A stretch of DNA of 64,000 nt from DASRJW01 sp964567755 (lineage in GTDB: Bacteria > Krumholzibacteriota > Krumholzibacteriia > G020349025). Position numbers and translations under genes: made by a program. Positions within the stretch are counted from its first letter, which is position 1. Each line of letters begins with the position of its first letter. The stretch spans positions 1 to 64,000 of the forward strand of contig CAZMNW010000049.1 of the NCBI GenBank assembly GCA_964567755.1. Reading direction: 5' to 3'. Under the pieces are notes generated by a model. The model did no database searches. It was not told where the DNA came from and saw only the letters and a program-made list of their open reading frames with translations. Below are positions 49,892 through 58,638 of this stretch, one piece after another.

Positions 49892-52044
49892 GGCGACTCC
49901 GTTTTCTCGCGCCGAGCATCCCAATAGAGCCACGCCGCCAGACCAAGGAATACGGCGAGCCCCAACCAATTACCCCACGCCGCGAGCCAATGCCCCAACG
50001 CCCCGGCTCGCGTCAGATCCGGAACCAGCGTCACCTGCGCCGAGTCCTCGATGAAACGCAGCAACGCAGCGAGCACTCCCACCAGGGCGCCGCCAGCGAT
50101 GAGGCCGCTCGCCACCAGTGTGCCCTTGTCGTAGCGTGCCTTGGCGAGTGCTTCGTCCTTCGACGACCGCCGCAGGAACCAAGCCACCGCGGCCCCGAGC
50201 ACGAGCGGCGAGTTGAGCTCCATCGGCAGGTACATGCCCAGCGCGAAGGCGAGACCGGACACGCCGCACATCTCGCTCGCCAGCGCGAAGACAGCCCCGA
50301 TGCCGTAGAGAAACCACGGCGCATCCCCGTTGCCCATGACCCCACGCAGCACTGCCGCCATCGCGTTCGGCTGCGGCGCCGGCAGCGGGTTCGCGTGTTC
50401 CGGGCCCGGCGCGAACCCATAGACGCGCGCCATCAACAAGATCACTGCCGTCGTCGCCGCCGACGCCAGCGCGGCTCCCGCGAGGTTGCCGATCTCGATA
50501 CGCTTCGGCGTCGCTCCCAGCCAGTAACCGATCTTGTACTGCGTCACCAACGAACCGGTCATCGACAGCGACGTGCAGACGACGCCGCCGATGAGGAGCA
50601 CCTGCAGCATCCCGCTCGGCCCGGTGAGCCCGAGCGACGACAGAACCACCGCCGTGATGATGAGCGTCGTCAACGTCATGCCCGAGATCGGCGTGATCGA
50701 GATCATGGCAATGGCCCAGGCCGAAACTGCCGCGAACAGGAATGAGATCACCAGCGTCAACAGCGTCGAAACCGCCGAGAGAACGGTGGCATTCGCTTCC
50801 GACGCCAGCACGGAGAAGCGGAAGTACAAGAAGATGAGAAACCCTGTGCCGACGATCCCGAGCAGATTCACCGACATCGGCAATGCCCGGTCGGTGCGCA
50901 CCGTCGCAGCAGCCCGGCCTTGGCGGCCCTTGCTCAGGCGCGCCACTTCGCCGAACGCTTGGCGCGTCGCTTGCACGATGACGGGCGAGAGTTTGAGGAT
51001 CGAGATTACGCCGGCGGCGAAGATGCCGCCGATGCCGATGGGCCGCACGTACTCGAAGAAGATGTCGTCGGCCGGCATGGATGCGAGCGGCGCGTGGCCG
51101 TCGATGAGTGCGCCCGGAATGTGTTGGCCGAGATAAGCGAACAGCGGCACGAGGACGAAGAACGACACCATCGAGCCAGCCATGATGATGGCGGCGTAAT
51201 CGAGACCCATGATGTATCCCAGCCCGAGCACCGCCGCTGAAGTGTTGAGCGTGAACACCGCTTTGAATTTCTGCGTGAATCCGGCCAGCGAGCCGATGGC
51301 CGCGGTGGAAAAGTTCTCCGCCCAGGCGTGCATCGAGGGTCCGAGGAAATCGAACACGGCGGCCACCAGCGCCGAGTAGGACAGAATGAACGCGCTCCTG
51401 CCGCCACGTTTACCCGCGACCAGGATCTCGGTCGTCGCGCGCGCCTCGGGGAACGGCAGCTTGCCGTGCAGGTCGCGCACGAAGTAGCGCCGGAAGGGTG
51501 CGAGGAAAAAAACGCCGAGAATGGCACCCAAGAACGGCACGAGAAAGATCTGGAAGTACGAGGACCGGCCCTCGAGCTCGAGGATGTAGATCGCCGGCAT
51601 GGTGAACACCGAGCCACCGGCGACGATGCCCGAGGTCGCGCCAATGGCCAGGACGTTGACGTTCTCGAGCAGAGTCGACGCGCGCGATTTGATGAAACGA
51701 ACGGCGACGACCGAGAAGCCGACGGCGAGGATCGAGATGGGAATGGCCGATTCGATGCCTTGACCGAGCTTGAGCGCGATGTATGTCGCCGCCGCCGAAA
51801 ACACCACCGACCACAGAAGACCCTGGATGACCGACCGCCATGTCACTTCGGCGACGGCGGCATCGGCACTCACGACCGGTGCGTATGTTTCGCCGGCTTT
51901 CAGCTCGCGGAAGGCGTTCTCGGGCAGCCGCACTTCCTCGAATTCGGCAGGCACCGGCGCGCCGGCGGCATTGCCCTTATGCTCCTGCCGCGGACTCGTC
52001 AAGCGCTTCGACCTCCACATCGGGGGATGCCGGTGACGCGGCAT
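49888..52044 (-). CDS. OPT-family oligopeptide/metal-chelate transporter
   Basis: A 718-residue polytopic membrane protein with about 14-16 helices, of the oligopeptide transporter family. The motif KLPFPEARATTEILVAGKRGG and the DYAAIIMAGSMVSFFVLVPL region match the family. Known members import peptides or metal-siderophore complexes; the substrate is unknown. Two starts are possible (52044 and 52020); neither has a strong ribosome site. It overlaps the exported methyltransferase-like gene by ATGA-type coupling. Confidence 0.9.
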   Translation of the reverse strand: MPRHRHPPMWRSKRLTSPRQEHKGNAAGAPVPAEFEEVRLPENAFRELKAGETYAPVVSADAAVAEVTWRSVIQGLLWSVVFSAAATYIALKLGQGIESAIPISILAVGFSVVAVRFIKSRASTLLENVNVLAIGATSGIVAGGSVFTMPAIYILELEGRSSYFQIFLVPFLGAILGVFFLAPFRRYFVRDLHGKLPFPEARATTEILVAGKRGGRSAFILSYSALVAAVFDFLGPSMHAWAENFSTAAIGSLAGFTQKFKAVFTLNTSAAVLGLGYIMGLDYAAIIMAGSMVSFFVLVPLFAYLGQHIPGALIDGHAPLASMPADDIFFEYVRPIGIGGIFAAGVISILKLSPVIVQATRQAFGEVARLSKGRQGRAAATVRTDRALPMSVNLLGIVGTGFLIFLYFRFSVLASEANATVLSAVSTLLTLVISFLFAAVSAWAIAMISITPISGMTLTTLIITAVVLSSLGLTGPSGMLQVLLIGGVVCTSLSMTGSLVTQYKIGYWLGATPKRIEIGNLAGAALASAATTAVILLMARVYGFAPGPEHANPLPAPQPNAMAAVLRGVMGNGDAPWFLYGIGAVFALASEMCGVSGLAFALGMYLPMELNSPLVLGAAVAWFLRRSSKDEALAKARYDKGTLVASGLIAGGALVGVLAALLRFIEDSAQVTLVPDLTRAGALGHWLAAWGNWLGLAVFLGLAAWLYWDARREKTESP

Positions 52045-52072
52045 GGTACACAGGCCGGCACACCAAAGGAAA

Positions 52073-52099
52073 TGCCCCGCGCCATCTCGGCACGGGGCA
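52073..52099 (-). terminator. hairpin terminator after the RRM gene
   Basis: On the minus strand, a stem TGCCCCG ... CGGGGCA (52099-52073), extended by an inner GCC/GGC pair around a GAGAT loop. It is followed by TTTCCTTT, a U-rich tail. It lies 32 bases after the stop of the RRM gene. Confidence 0.6.
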
Positions 52100-52130
52100 C
52101 TTCGTCAACTCCCGTTTGTGGGCGTCGTTC

Positions 52131-52481
52131 CTACCAGCGTTCGCGACGGCCGCCACCGCCACCGCCACCGCCACCGCCACCGCCACCGAACCCACCGCGG
52201 CCACCGCCGCCGCCGCCACCGCCACCGCCACCGCGCGGGCCGCGCTCTTGGGCTTCGTTCACCCGCAGATCGCGTCCTTTCATGTCGTAGCCGTTGAGGG
52301 CTTCGATTGCAGCCGCTGCCGCGTCGTCGTCGATCTCCACGAATCCGAACCCGCGCGGCCGGCCCGTTTCGCGATCATTGATCAGTGCCACCGAGTGCAC
52401 TGTCCCATGCCTCGAGAACAATTCCATGATCTCGGCTTCCGTGGCACTGAAGGGCAGGTTGCCCACATAGAGCTTCTTCAC
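52131..52481 (-). CDS. RRM RNA-binding protein with glycine-rich tail
   Basis: A 116-residue single RRM protein. RNP2 is KLYVGNLPF at the start and RNP1 is RGFGFVEI near residue 45, giving the aromatic residues that stack on RNA. The C-terminal third is almost only Gly with Arg/Phe (RGG-like), resembling cyanobacterial and plant cold-induced glycine-rich RNA-binding proteins. GTG start at 52481 with GGGAG upstream. A terminator hairpin follows. Cold or stress regulation is a family trait and not shown here. Confidence 0.92.
   Translation of the reverse strand: MKKLYVGNLPFSATEAEIMELFSRHGTVHSVALINDRETGRPRGFGFVEIDDDAAAAAIEALNGYDMKGRDLRVNEAQERGPRGGGGGGGGGGGRGGFGGGGGGGGGGGGGRRERW
52150..52233. 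repeat. CCACCG/CCGCCA low-complexity repeat inside the RRM gene
   Basis: A hexamer-rich stretch of CCACCG and CCGCCG units that encodes the poly-glycine tail on the minus strand. Unit number may vary by slippage. It is coding sequence and not a CRISPR array: there are no unique spacers. Confidence 0.85.
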
Positions 52482-52926
52482 GATCTCATCTCTCCCAAAT
52501 ACCGGCAATCCGGTAATCAACGAGCACGAAGACCCCGGCCGATCCGGGACGTCCCCGACGCTCTTCCACACGGTTTCCGGTTGTTGACCGGTCACCGATC
52601 CCTCGACTGTCGAAGGAATCCGAAGAATAGCACGGGCCCATGCGGACTGAAAGCCGGCCGGACCGCGTGGGGGGAGCTCCGGGGGGCGCGTCGTCGCCGC
52701 GGAATCCCCCTGGCCGTAGGGGTTTCCGGGGTTCATCGCCTTGCACGAACACGATCGGCTTCCCGTTTCGGCTTTTGCTCGCCCCTAGGCCCCTTGGACA
52801 CGTAGCATCTCTCGGGCCGCTACGTGGTGCTTGCCGCACCGCCGTGAGAATCGCACCAAGATGCGATCGGCTGTAGAGCGCGTGTCTTTCGATCGCGCGG
52901 ATCCTCATCGGGACGGGAGGGTGGTC
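52482..52926. other. 445-bp divergent intergenic region
   Basis: Between the RRM gene (-) and a barrel gene (+). No gene is supported. Both genes need promoters here and the long leader on the RRM side could be a cold-responsive 5' leader; I see no clear -10/-35 pair. The stretch carries CCTAGG (near 52788) and GC-rich sequence without a large palindrome. Confidence 0.4.
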
Positions 52927-53559
52927 ATGTCGAGAACGGTGTGTGGAATCGTCGTCGCCACGTCGATCTGGGTTGCTGGCGGGGCGCAGGCGCAGACGCC
53001 TGGTGTGGGAATCGAGTTCGAGCCGTACCTGGGTGGGTTCGTGCCACTCACGGATTTGGTCGGCGACGAGGTGGCCGGCACCCAGATCGCAGTGCGACAG
53101 CAAGAAGGCTTCGCTCTCGGCGGTCGATTGTTGTTCAAGCTCGGCGGCGCCATGGGCATCGAAGCCAACGCCCTGTATGCACTGAGTGAAGTGGAAGTCG
53201 AAACAGGTGCAACCGGATCGACGGAGGATGCATACGCCTGGGTCATCGATGGGCGCATCCACCTCTCGCTCCTTCCCGGCCCCATCGGCATTCATGGAAC
53301 GGGCGGCGTGGCGATGATCGGTCACGGTGGAGACGGGTGGGATGATGTCATCTCCGGCGAGTTGGACGTGGCCGGTGTCCTCGGACTGGGTGCCAAGATT
53401 GGGCTGGGTCCACTCTCACTGCGTGGGGACGCGGATGTGTACATCTACTCGGCGCAACTCACGTTCCAGCTTCCGACAACCCCTGGAGCCGAGTTCGAAG
53501 CGGGCAGCGAGGTGCAAACGGACCTGGTGCTCTCGGCCGGCCTCGTCTTGTCCTATTAG
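52927..53559 (+). CDS. outer-membrane beta-barrel protein (OmpW/porin-like small barrel)
   Basis: A 210-residue exported protein. Signal peptide MSRTVCGIVVATSIWVAGGAQAQ ends at an AxA site. The mature chain has alternating short strands, such as GIEFEPYLGGFVPL and GFALGGRLLFKLGGAMGIEANALYAL, as in an eight-stranded outer-membrane barrel with an aromatic C-terminal strand (LVLSAGLVLSY). The start at 52927 has GGGAGG nine bases upstream. Function unknown; the tail-end Tyr is typical for barrel assembly. Confidence 0.75.
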   Translation: MSRTVCGIVVATSIWVAGGAQAQTPGVGIEFEPYLGGFVPLTDLVGDEVAGTQIAVRQQEGFALGGRLLFKLGGAMGIEANALYALSEVEVETGATGSTEDAYAWVIDGRIHLSLLPGPIGIHGTGGVAMIGHGGDGWDDVISGELDVAGVLGLGAKIGLGPLSLRGDADVYIYSAQLTFQLPTTPGAEFEAGSEVQTDLVLSAGLVLSY

Positions 53560-53606
53560 GAGTAGAATGGCCTTACCTGTCCGATCACGATGAGGAGTGC
53601 TACTTC

Positions 53607-54215
53607 GTGTCGATCGCTTCCGGTCGTCTTTTTGGCGCTTTCAGTGCCTGTTTCGTTCTCGCCTCCGCACCAGGATCTTGGGGCTACAGCAGCGGCGCCG
53701 GAACGTGCTCCTATCCGAGCTCCGGTTGGTCCCAGATGGGGTCGGGGCAAGCGGGGGCGGGCGGGTTCGTCATCCATGTGCGTGACGATTCGGGCCCGGT
53801 GACGCATTACTCGCCGGGCGAAAGCTACACGGTCGAGATCTCGAACTCGGTCGCCTACGCCGGTTTCCTGCTGCAATCGGTCCAGGGAATGCCCGGCTCA
53901 CCGAACGTGAACGGGATCGGGACCTTCACCTGGGCCGAGACCACGATGTATCACAACGGCCCGTGCTCGACGCCCGCTTCGAGTGTGACCCATGATTTGG
54001 TGCGCACGTATCCCATGACCAACCGTCGTCTCGCCGATGCATTCAGCTGGAAAGCTCCCGCAGCCGACACCGGAGCCGTGACTTTCCATCTGGTCGGCGT
54101 CGTCACGCAGTACGCTTGGTACGGTCGCCAAGCATCGCTCACTCTTACTCTGCTCGAAGGGAGCACGCCGGTCCATTCTCAGACCTGGTCGGAGATCAAG
54201 AACCTGTTCCGTTGA
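53607..54215 (+). CDS. exported Reeler-domain-like protein
   Basis: A 202-residue protein with a signal peptide (LFGAFSACFVLASAPGSWG) and a pattern like the Reeler domain: the opening SSGAGTCSYPSSGW, the strand SPGESYTVEISN, the core AYAGFLLQSVQG, the paired HNGPCSTPASSVTHD and the WKAPAADTGAVTFHLVGV strands. This beta-sandwich domain is common in animal reelin and in some bacterial exported proteins. No further domain or anchor follows. Function unknown. GTG start with GAGGAG upstream, 47 bases after the barrel gene. Confidence 0.65.
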   Translation: MSIASGRLFGAFSACFVLASAPGSWGYSSGAGTCSYPSSGWSQMGSGQAGAGGFVIHVRDDSGPVTHYSPGESYTVEISNSVAYAGFLLQSVQGMPGSPNVNGIGTFTWAETTMYHNGPCSTPASSVTHDLVRTYPMTNRRLADAFSWKAPAADTGAVTFHLVGVVTQYAWYGRQASLTLTLLEGSTPVHSQTWSEIKNLFR

Positions 54216-54237
54216 GGTGCAGCGCGATCGGCACGGT

Positions 54238-54885
54238 TCAGGCGGAGCGCGGCACGTCGTGCTCGCGACCTGAGAGTCCGTCGATGGCGCGCGTCGCGGC
54301 CTGCATTGCCGAGTCGATATGTGATTCGGCACCGGACATCATGAGTCGCCCGAAGGCGCCATACGGCTGCACGTGCACGAGCTTGACCGTGGCGGCTTTC
54401 TCGGCTTCGTTGGCAGCGAAGACGACATAGGCCGCGGGCACCGTCTCGAGAATGAGAAGCGACTCGCCCGGGATGATCATGGAGCCCTCACGATTGCGGT
54501 TGATCACCTGCGCGTGCATGGGCTCGATGGCGCGGATGACCTGGTGGGAGACGACGGCGGGTTTCAGGCGGTCGGCTTCGTCCATCTCGAGGAAAGCGAG
54601 CACGGCGCGCCCTGCTTGCCGCACCTCGCCTTGATCGCGATCGTGCAGCTCGAGGATGCCGAAGGCGCGTTCGACCACCTGGTTGGCAGGCTGGACGCGC
54701 GTGGCCTTGAGGCAGATGTCGGTGATCTGATTGATGGCGATTCCGGGGGCGATCTCGATCCACAGCGACGCCATGTCCTTGACCGGCGGGAATCCGCGTC
54801 CGGTGACACCGAGGAGCGCGGCGAGCTGTGGCTGCAAGCTGTCGAGGAACACGTACGTGCGCAGCGTGATCGAATCTCGTGCCAT
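54238..54885 (-). CDS. BMC-domain-like protein (bacterial microcompartment shell-type), orphan
   Basis: A 215-residue protein. Its C-terminal 70 residues resemble a BMC domain: the strand-helix AAYVVFAANEAEKAA, the central VKLVHVQPYGAFGRLMMSG and the helix SAMQAATRAIDGL. The middle region (about residues 45-110) looks like a second, more divergent copy, as in tandem-domain shell proteins. BMC proteins tile to form protein-shelled organelles. No enzymes or other shell genes are nearby, so it may be an orphan or a decoy of the fold. GGAGG lies nine bases before the ATG. The assignment is moderate only. Confidence 0.5.
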   Translation of the reverse strand: MARDSITLRTYVFLDSLQPQLAALLGVTGRGFPPVKDMASLWIEIAPGIAINQITDICLKATRVQPANQVVERAFGILELHDRDQGEVRQAGRAVLAFLEMDEADRLKPAVVSHQVIRAIEPMHAQVINRNREGSMIIPGESLLILETVPAAYVVFAANEAEKAATVKLVHVQPYGAFGRLMMSGAESHIDSAMQAATRAIDGLSGREHDVPRSA

Positions 54886-55002
54886 GGTCCACAACCTCCA
54901 TCGCTCGCTGTGCGTGCTGGATGCGCCGGAGTGTGCCGCCAATGTCGCCAGAAGTCCAGGAGCGCCACCCGCGCCCTCCCCGGTGTGACCTTGCCCGCCG
55001 GG

Positions 55003-55863
55003 TCAGGCCGCGCGCTGTCCCATCTCGATGGCGACGCGCTCGAGACGCGCGATGCGGTCGGCGGTGCTCGGGTGCGTGGAGAACAGGCTCGCGAGCGCGC
55101 GCCCGCGCAACGGGTTGACGATGAACTGGTGCGCCGTCGCCTCGTTGGCCATGCGCATGGGGACCGAGGCCGCACCGCGCTCGAGCTTGGCGAGTGCCGA
55201 GGCCAGAGCGAGTGGTTTGCCGCAGAGCGCGGCGCCCGACTTGTCCGCCGCGAACTCGCGCGTGCGTGAGATCGCCATCTGCACGACGACGGCTGCAATC
55301 GGCGCCAGAATCGCGACCAAGATCATTGCCAGCGGGTTGCTGCCGCGATCGCGGTCGCGCCCGCCCATCATCGCGCCCCACATCGCGGCCCGCGACAGCA
55401 TGGTGATGGCGCCGGCCACGGTCGCCACGACACTGCTGATCAGGATGTCGCGGTTGCGCACGTGACCGAGCTCGTGGGCCAGCACCCCTTCCAGCTCGTC
55501 GCTGCTCAGCAGGCGCACGATGCCCTCGGTGACGGCCACCGCGGCGTGCTGCGGGCTGCGACCGGTGGCAAACGCATTTGGTGAATCACTCGGAATCATG
55601 TACAGGCGGGGCATCGGCAGCCCGCCGCGCTCGCACAGCCGCCGCACGACCGCGTACAGCTGCGGCGCTTGCGCCTCAGCCACCGGCTTGGCGCGGTACA
55701 TGGCGAGCACCATCTTGTCCGAGAACCAGTAGGCGAAGAAATTCATGACGCCCGCGATGACCAGGAACAGCCAAGCGCCCTGCGGCCCCGCCAGCGCGTC
55801 GCCGATCCAGACCAGCAACAGGGTGAGGACGGTGAGCAGAAAGGTCGTTTTGAACAGATTCAT
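55003..55863 (-). CDS. htpX: HtpX-family membrane zinc metalloprotease
   Basis: A 286-residue M48 protease that degrades misfolded membrane proteins. Two N-terminal helices (LLTVLTLLLVWIGDALAG and AWLFLVIAGVMNFFAYWF), the zinc motif HELGH near residue 128, the AITMLSRAAMWGAMM and AMILVAILAPIAAVVVQMAI helices, and the downstream FAADKSGA with the third ligand Glu are all present. GGAGGAG precedes the ATG at 55863; an in-frame ATG six residues upstream lacks one. The gene faces away from the AT-rich patch at about 56051-56096, which may hold its promoter. Confidence 0.95.
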   Translation of the reverse strand: MNLFKTTFLLTVLTLLLVWIGDALAGPQGAWLFLVIAGVMNFFAYWFSDKMVLAMYRAKPVAEAQAPQLYAVVRRLCERGGLPMPRLYMIPSDSPNAFATGRSPQHAAVAVTEGIVRLLSSDELEGVLAHELGHVRNRDILISSVVATVAGAITMLSRAAMWGAMMGGRDRDRGSNPLAMILVAILAPIAAVVVQMAISRTREFAADKSGAALCGKPLALASALAKLERGAASVPMRMANEATAHQFIVNPLRGRALASLFSTHPSTADRIARLERVAIEMGQRAA

Positions 55864-56187
55864 GGGCTCCTCCAAGGGCAAGGCCGCGTCCTCGAGGCAC
55901 AGGGCATGGGAGGTCGTAACTGTTCTGCGAAGCGGCCTGGCCCCTCGACCCCAAGGTCCGCACTCCCGGATCGGCCCCTGGGTCGATGAGTATTGGGTTC
56001 GGGGGAAGGAGGGTCAAGCGGAGGGGGGTCGAAGTCGAGCCTGAGGCTTGGATATATGCATAAGATCTTATTTTTGAATTAATTAGAGCTTTTTATCGGC
56101 CGCGCCCGACCCCTGAGCGCCCCGGAAATCGACCCAGGCGCATGGATGCCTCATTCTACTTTGAAACGGGCGAGGCGCTGGATGCCA
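55864..56187. other. 324-bp gene-free region with an AT-rich patch
   Basis: No gene is seen. Positions 56051-56096 are strikingly AT-rich for this genome and contain AGATCT, ATGCAT and TTAATTAG-like palindromic pieces. Read on the minus strand, TTCAAA, 16 bases, then TATATC is a possible promoter pair for htpX, about 190 bases from its start. This is tentative. Confidence 0.4.
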
Positions 56188-56655
56188 TCAATCCTCGGCG
56201 ACCTCGGCGGTGGAATAGTCATCGTAGTAGGTCTGGATGAAGAAGGCGTAACCCTGCTCGAGCGGCTCGGTCAGCTCGTCCGTCTGCTCGTCTATGACCT
56301 CGCCGTTGAGCCGGATCTGCCAGGTCAGCTGATCGCCGACCTTGGGTTCGACAGCGCCAAGTTCGATGTACCCGCCAGCCCCACGCGGGATGTCGATCGT
56401 CCAAGAGTGCGGGCCGGCCGCCAATTCTTCCGACGCTTCGAGCGCATCCTCGTCTTCCGAAAAGGAAATCATGAAATGGGTCGGACAAGTCGACCTCACG
56501 TCGATCGTCAGCTGGCCACCGCCGCCACCCCAGACCGATTTCGGGATTCCATCCGTGTGCTTGGAGCCCGAGTTCCCACCGCGGATCGACCACCATGCAA
56601 GGGTCACCGCAACGGCTAGCGCCGTCATGAGCAATCGTCTGATCAGGCGGTTCAT
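56188..56655 (-). CDS. small exported protein, function unknown
   Basis: A 155-residue protein with an N-terminal signal or anchor (LLMTALAVAVTLAWWSI). The mature part is beta-rich and acidic, with GGGGGQLTIDVRSTCPTHFM, WTIDIPRGAGGYIELG and a long acidic C-terminus (ESEVAED-like). No family is recognised. AAGGAGG lies eight bases before the ATG. It is followed on the minus strand by htpX after the AT-rich region, and preceded by the TMTC-like gene. Confidence 0.7.
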   Translation of the reverse strand: MNRLIRRLLMTALAVAVTLAWWSIRGGNSGSKHTDGIPKSVWGGGGGQLTIDVRSTCPTHFMISFSEDEDALEASEELAAGPHSWTIDIPRGAGGYIELGAVEPKVGDQLTWQIRLNGEVIDEQTDELTEPLEQGYAFFIQTYYDDYSTAEVAED

Positions 56656-56703
56656 GGTCGCCTCCTTTCGCTTTCGGAGGCGCTTGGCAAACTCAGTGCC
56701 AGA

Positions 56704-58542
56704 TCAAGGCGATCGTTGCTCGAGCGCATGGATCCGCGCCTGCACTCGGCGCGCGTCGAGCTCCGGCGGCGCACCCGATGGCTGCGGTGTGGTGATCATC
56801 TGCAGGACGTGCCGATAAGCCGCGAGCGCAGCATCGATCTTTCCGGTTTTTTCCAAACAGCCAGCGCGGACGTACTGCGCGCCCACATGATTCGGCTCGC
56901 GCGCGAGCACGGAATCGCACTCGCCGAGCGCCATTTCGTAGCGGCGCTGGCGCACGAGCACGCGCGCCAAGCTGGTACGTGCCAGAGCATCGTGCGGTTC
57001 GTAGTGCAGAGACGTCCGCAAGTGCGATTCCGCTTCTGCGTACTTTTCTTGTTTATAGAGAATCTCCACCAGGTTTCTCCGCGCCCAAGGCGCTGCTGGA
57101 TACTGGCGCAGCGCCGTTTCGAAATGCTGCTTGGCCGCGTCGTCTGCACCGCGACTCACCAGTACATTGCCCATGTTGTAGTGCGCCCGATACGAGTTGC
57201 TGCCGGCGCGTAATGCTGCGGACCACAGGGTTTCTTCATTGCGCCAGTCGCGATTGCGCCCCATCGTCCTCGCGGCACCCGCACCGGCGAGAACCGCAAA
57301 GGCGACGAGCGGCACCCAGGCGCCTCGCCCCCGCCTCGATTCCATCCACTTCGCGAACCCTAGGCCACCCAGCAGACAAACACCGAACGAAGGCACCAAC
57401 AGATATCGGTCGGCAACGAAGAAATGGGTAAGTGGCACCAGATTCGATGCCGGCGCGTAGAGCAGCAGCATCCACGCGAACGCCAGGAACACGAGAGGCC
57501 TGTCGCGCCGGAGCGCGAAGAGCGCCATCGCGACACACACAACCACGGCGAACAACCCGGCGATGGCGCCGGGCGCGAAGAGGCTGCGCTGAATCGGCGT
57601 GTCGTAATCGACCGAGAGCCGCAGCGGGAAGACGAGAAGCCGAATCACGTCGAGGAAGGATCTCGCGCTCGTCGCCAAGACCTGCGCGTACGTCGTGAGC
57701 TTCCCCTCCGTGATCTTGATGATCGCTTCCGAACCGAAGCGCGCCCACACGGAGCCGCCACCCTCCGGCGTGTGCAGCGTTCGATTGAAGAAAGGAATGG
57801 CGATGGCGCCGAGAACGAGCAAGGGCAGGAGGCGGAGCGCCGCGCGGCGTGCACCACTAGGCGCGGCGCGTGATCGACCCTTGGTCCCTTGGCCCAAGTG
57901 AACCGCGGGGGCTTGAGCGGCGCGACCCTCGGCGCCGAGACGCAACCAATCCAGGAGAAAGAGAAACGGCAGGAGGCCGATCACTGCAACCTCCTTGGAC
58001 AAGAGCCCGAGGAGGAAGCAGACCGCCGCCGCCACGTTGCGGACGACGGCGGACCGCGCCGTCATCCACACCAGGAGCGTTGACGCGGCGAAGATCATCG
58101 CCAGGATGTCCTTGCGAAACGAAATGGACGCAACGGCTTCGACGTGGACCGGATGCACCGCGAACAAGAGACCGCAGAGCAGCCCAACGCGTGACGATCG
58201 GCTCGCGCGATAGGCGGCGAGGCTCACCAGACTGGTGGCGAGCGCAACCAGCACGAGGTTCGTGACGCGCCGACCCGGCAGCCAGCCACGCCAGATTGCT
58301 TCGTCGAGCAGATGGGTGGTGTAGGTGAAAGCCCGGCCGAATTCGGCGGAGCCACCCTTCACGATCTCGGCCGAAAGGCCGAGGGTGGTCTTGTCGTCGT
58401 AGGTGAGTTCGTTGCCGAGTGTGTTGAGAAATACGAGCGCCGCCACGAGCGCGGGAACGAGCGCGACCCACGGTTTTAAGGCTTGCTTTTCCAGGTGCGC
58501 CGGCTTGGCCGGTGCGATCGAATGGCGCCTGCTCTTGCCCAT
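56704..58542 (-). CDS. TMTC-like membrane protein with TPR repeats (GT-C fold)
   Basis: A 612-residue protein with about nine to ten membrane helices in the first 400 residues and TPR repeats in the last 200, for example SYRAHYNMGNVLVSRGADDAAKQHFETAL and EAESHLRTSLHYEPHDALARTSLARVLVRQRRYEMAL. The GNELTYDDKTTL motif close to the N-terminus gives the Asp pair of GT-C transferases. This is the layout of TMTC proteins (protein O-mannosyl transferases in eukaryotes) and of many uncultured-bacterium homologues. Acceptor and donor are unknown. The ATG at 58542 follows GGGAGG. A transferase role is inferred. Confidence 0.82.
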   Translation of the reverse strand: MGKSRRHSIAPAKPAHLEKQALKPWVALVPALVAALVFLNTLGNELTYDDKTTLGLSAEIVKGGSAEFGRAFTYTTHLLDEAIWRGWLPGRRVTNLVLVALATSLVSLAAYRASRSSRVGLLCGLLFAVHPVHVEAVASISFRKDILAMIFAASTLLVWMTARSAVVRNVAAAVCFLLGLLSKEVAVIGLLPFLFLLDWLRLGAEGRAAQAPAVHLGQGTKGRSRAAPSGARRAALRLLPLLVLGAIAIPFFNRTLHTPEGGGSVWARFGSEAIIKITEGKLTTYAQVLATSARSFLDVIRLLVFPLRLSVDYDTPIQRSLFAPGAIAGLFAVVVCVAMALFALRRDRPLVFLAFAWMLLLYAPASNLVPLTHFFVADRYLLVPSFGVCLLGGLGFAKWMESRRGRGAWVPLVAFAVLAGAGAARTMGRNRDWRNEETLWSAALRAGSNSYRAHYNMGNVLVSRGADDAAKQHFETALRQYPAAPWARRNLVEILYKQEKYAEAESHLRTSLHYEPHDALARTSLARVLVRQRRYEMALGECDSVLAREPNHVGAQYVRAGCLEKTGKIDAALAAYRHVLQMITTPQPSGAPPELDARRVQARIHALEQRSP

Positions 58543-58638
58543 GGAGCCTCCCGGGGCCCAACACTATAAGGTGCGGCGCGGCTTGCCGATGGCCTATTCT
58601 GTCGCGGTGACTCGCCATTCCACCTGCGGAGGACGAAG

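Noticed and set aside
52150..52233. Repeat that resembles a CRISPR array
   Set aside because: It is a coding hexamer repeat with no unique spacers; no cas genes are present.
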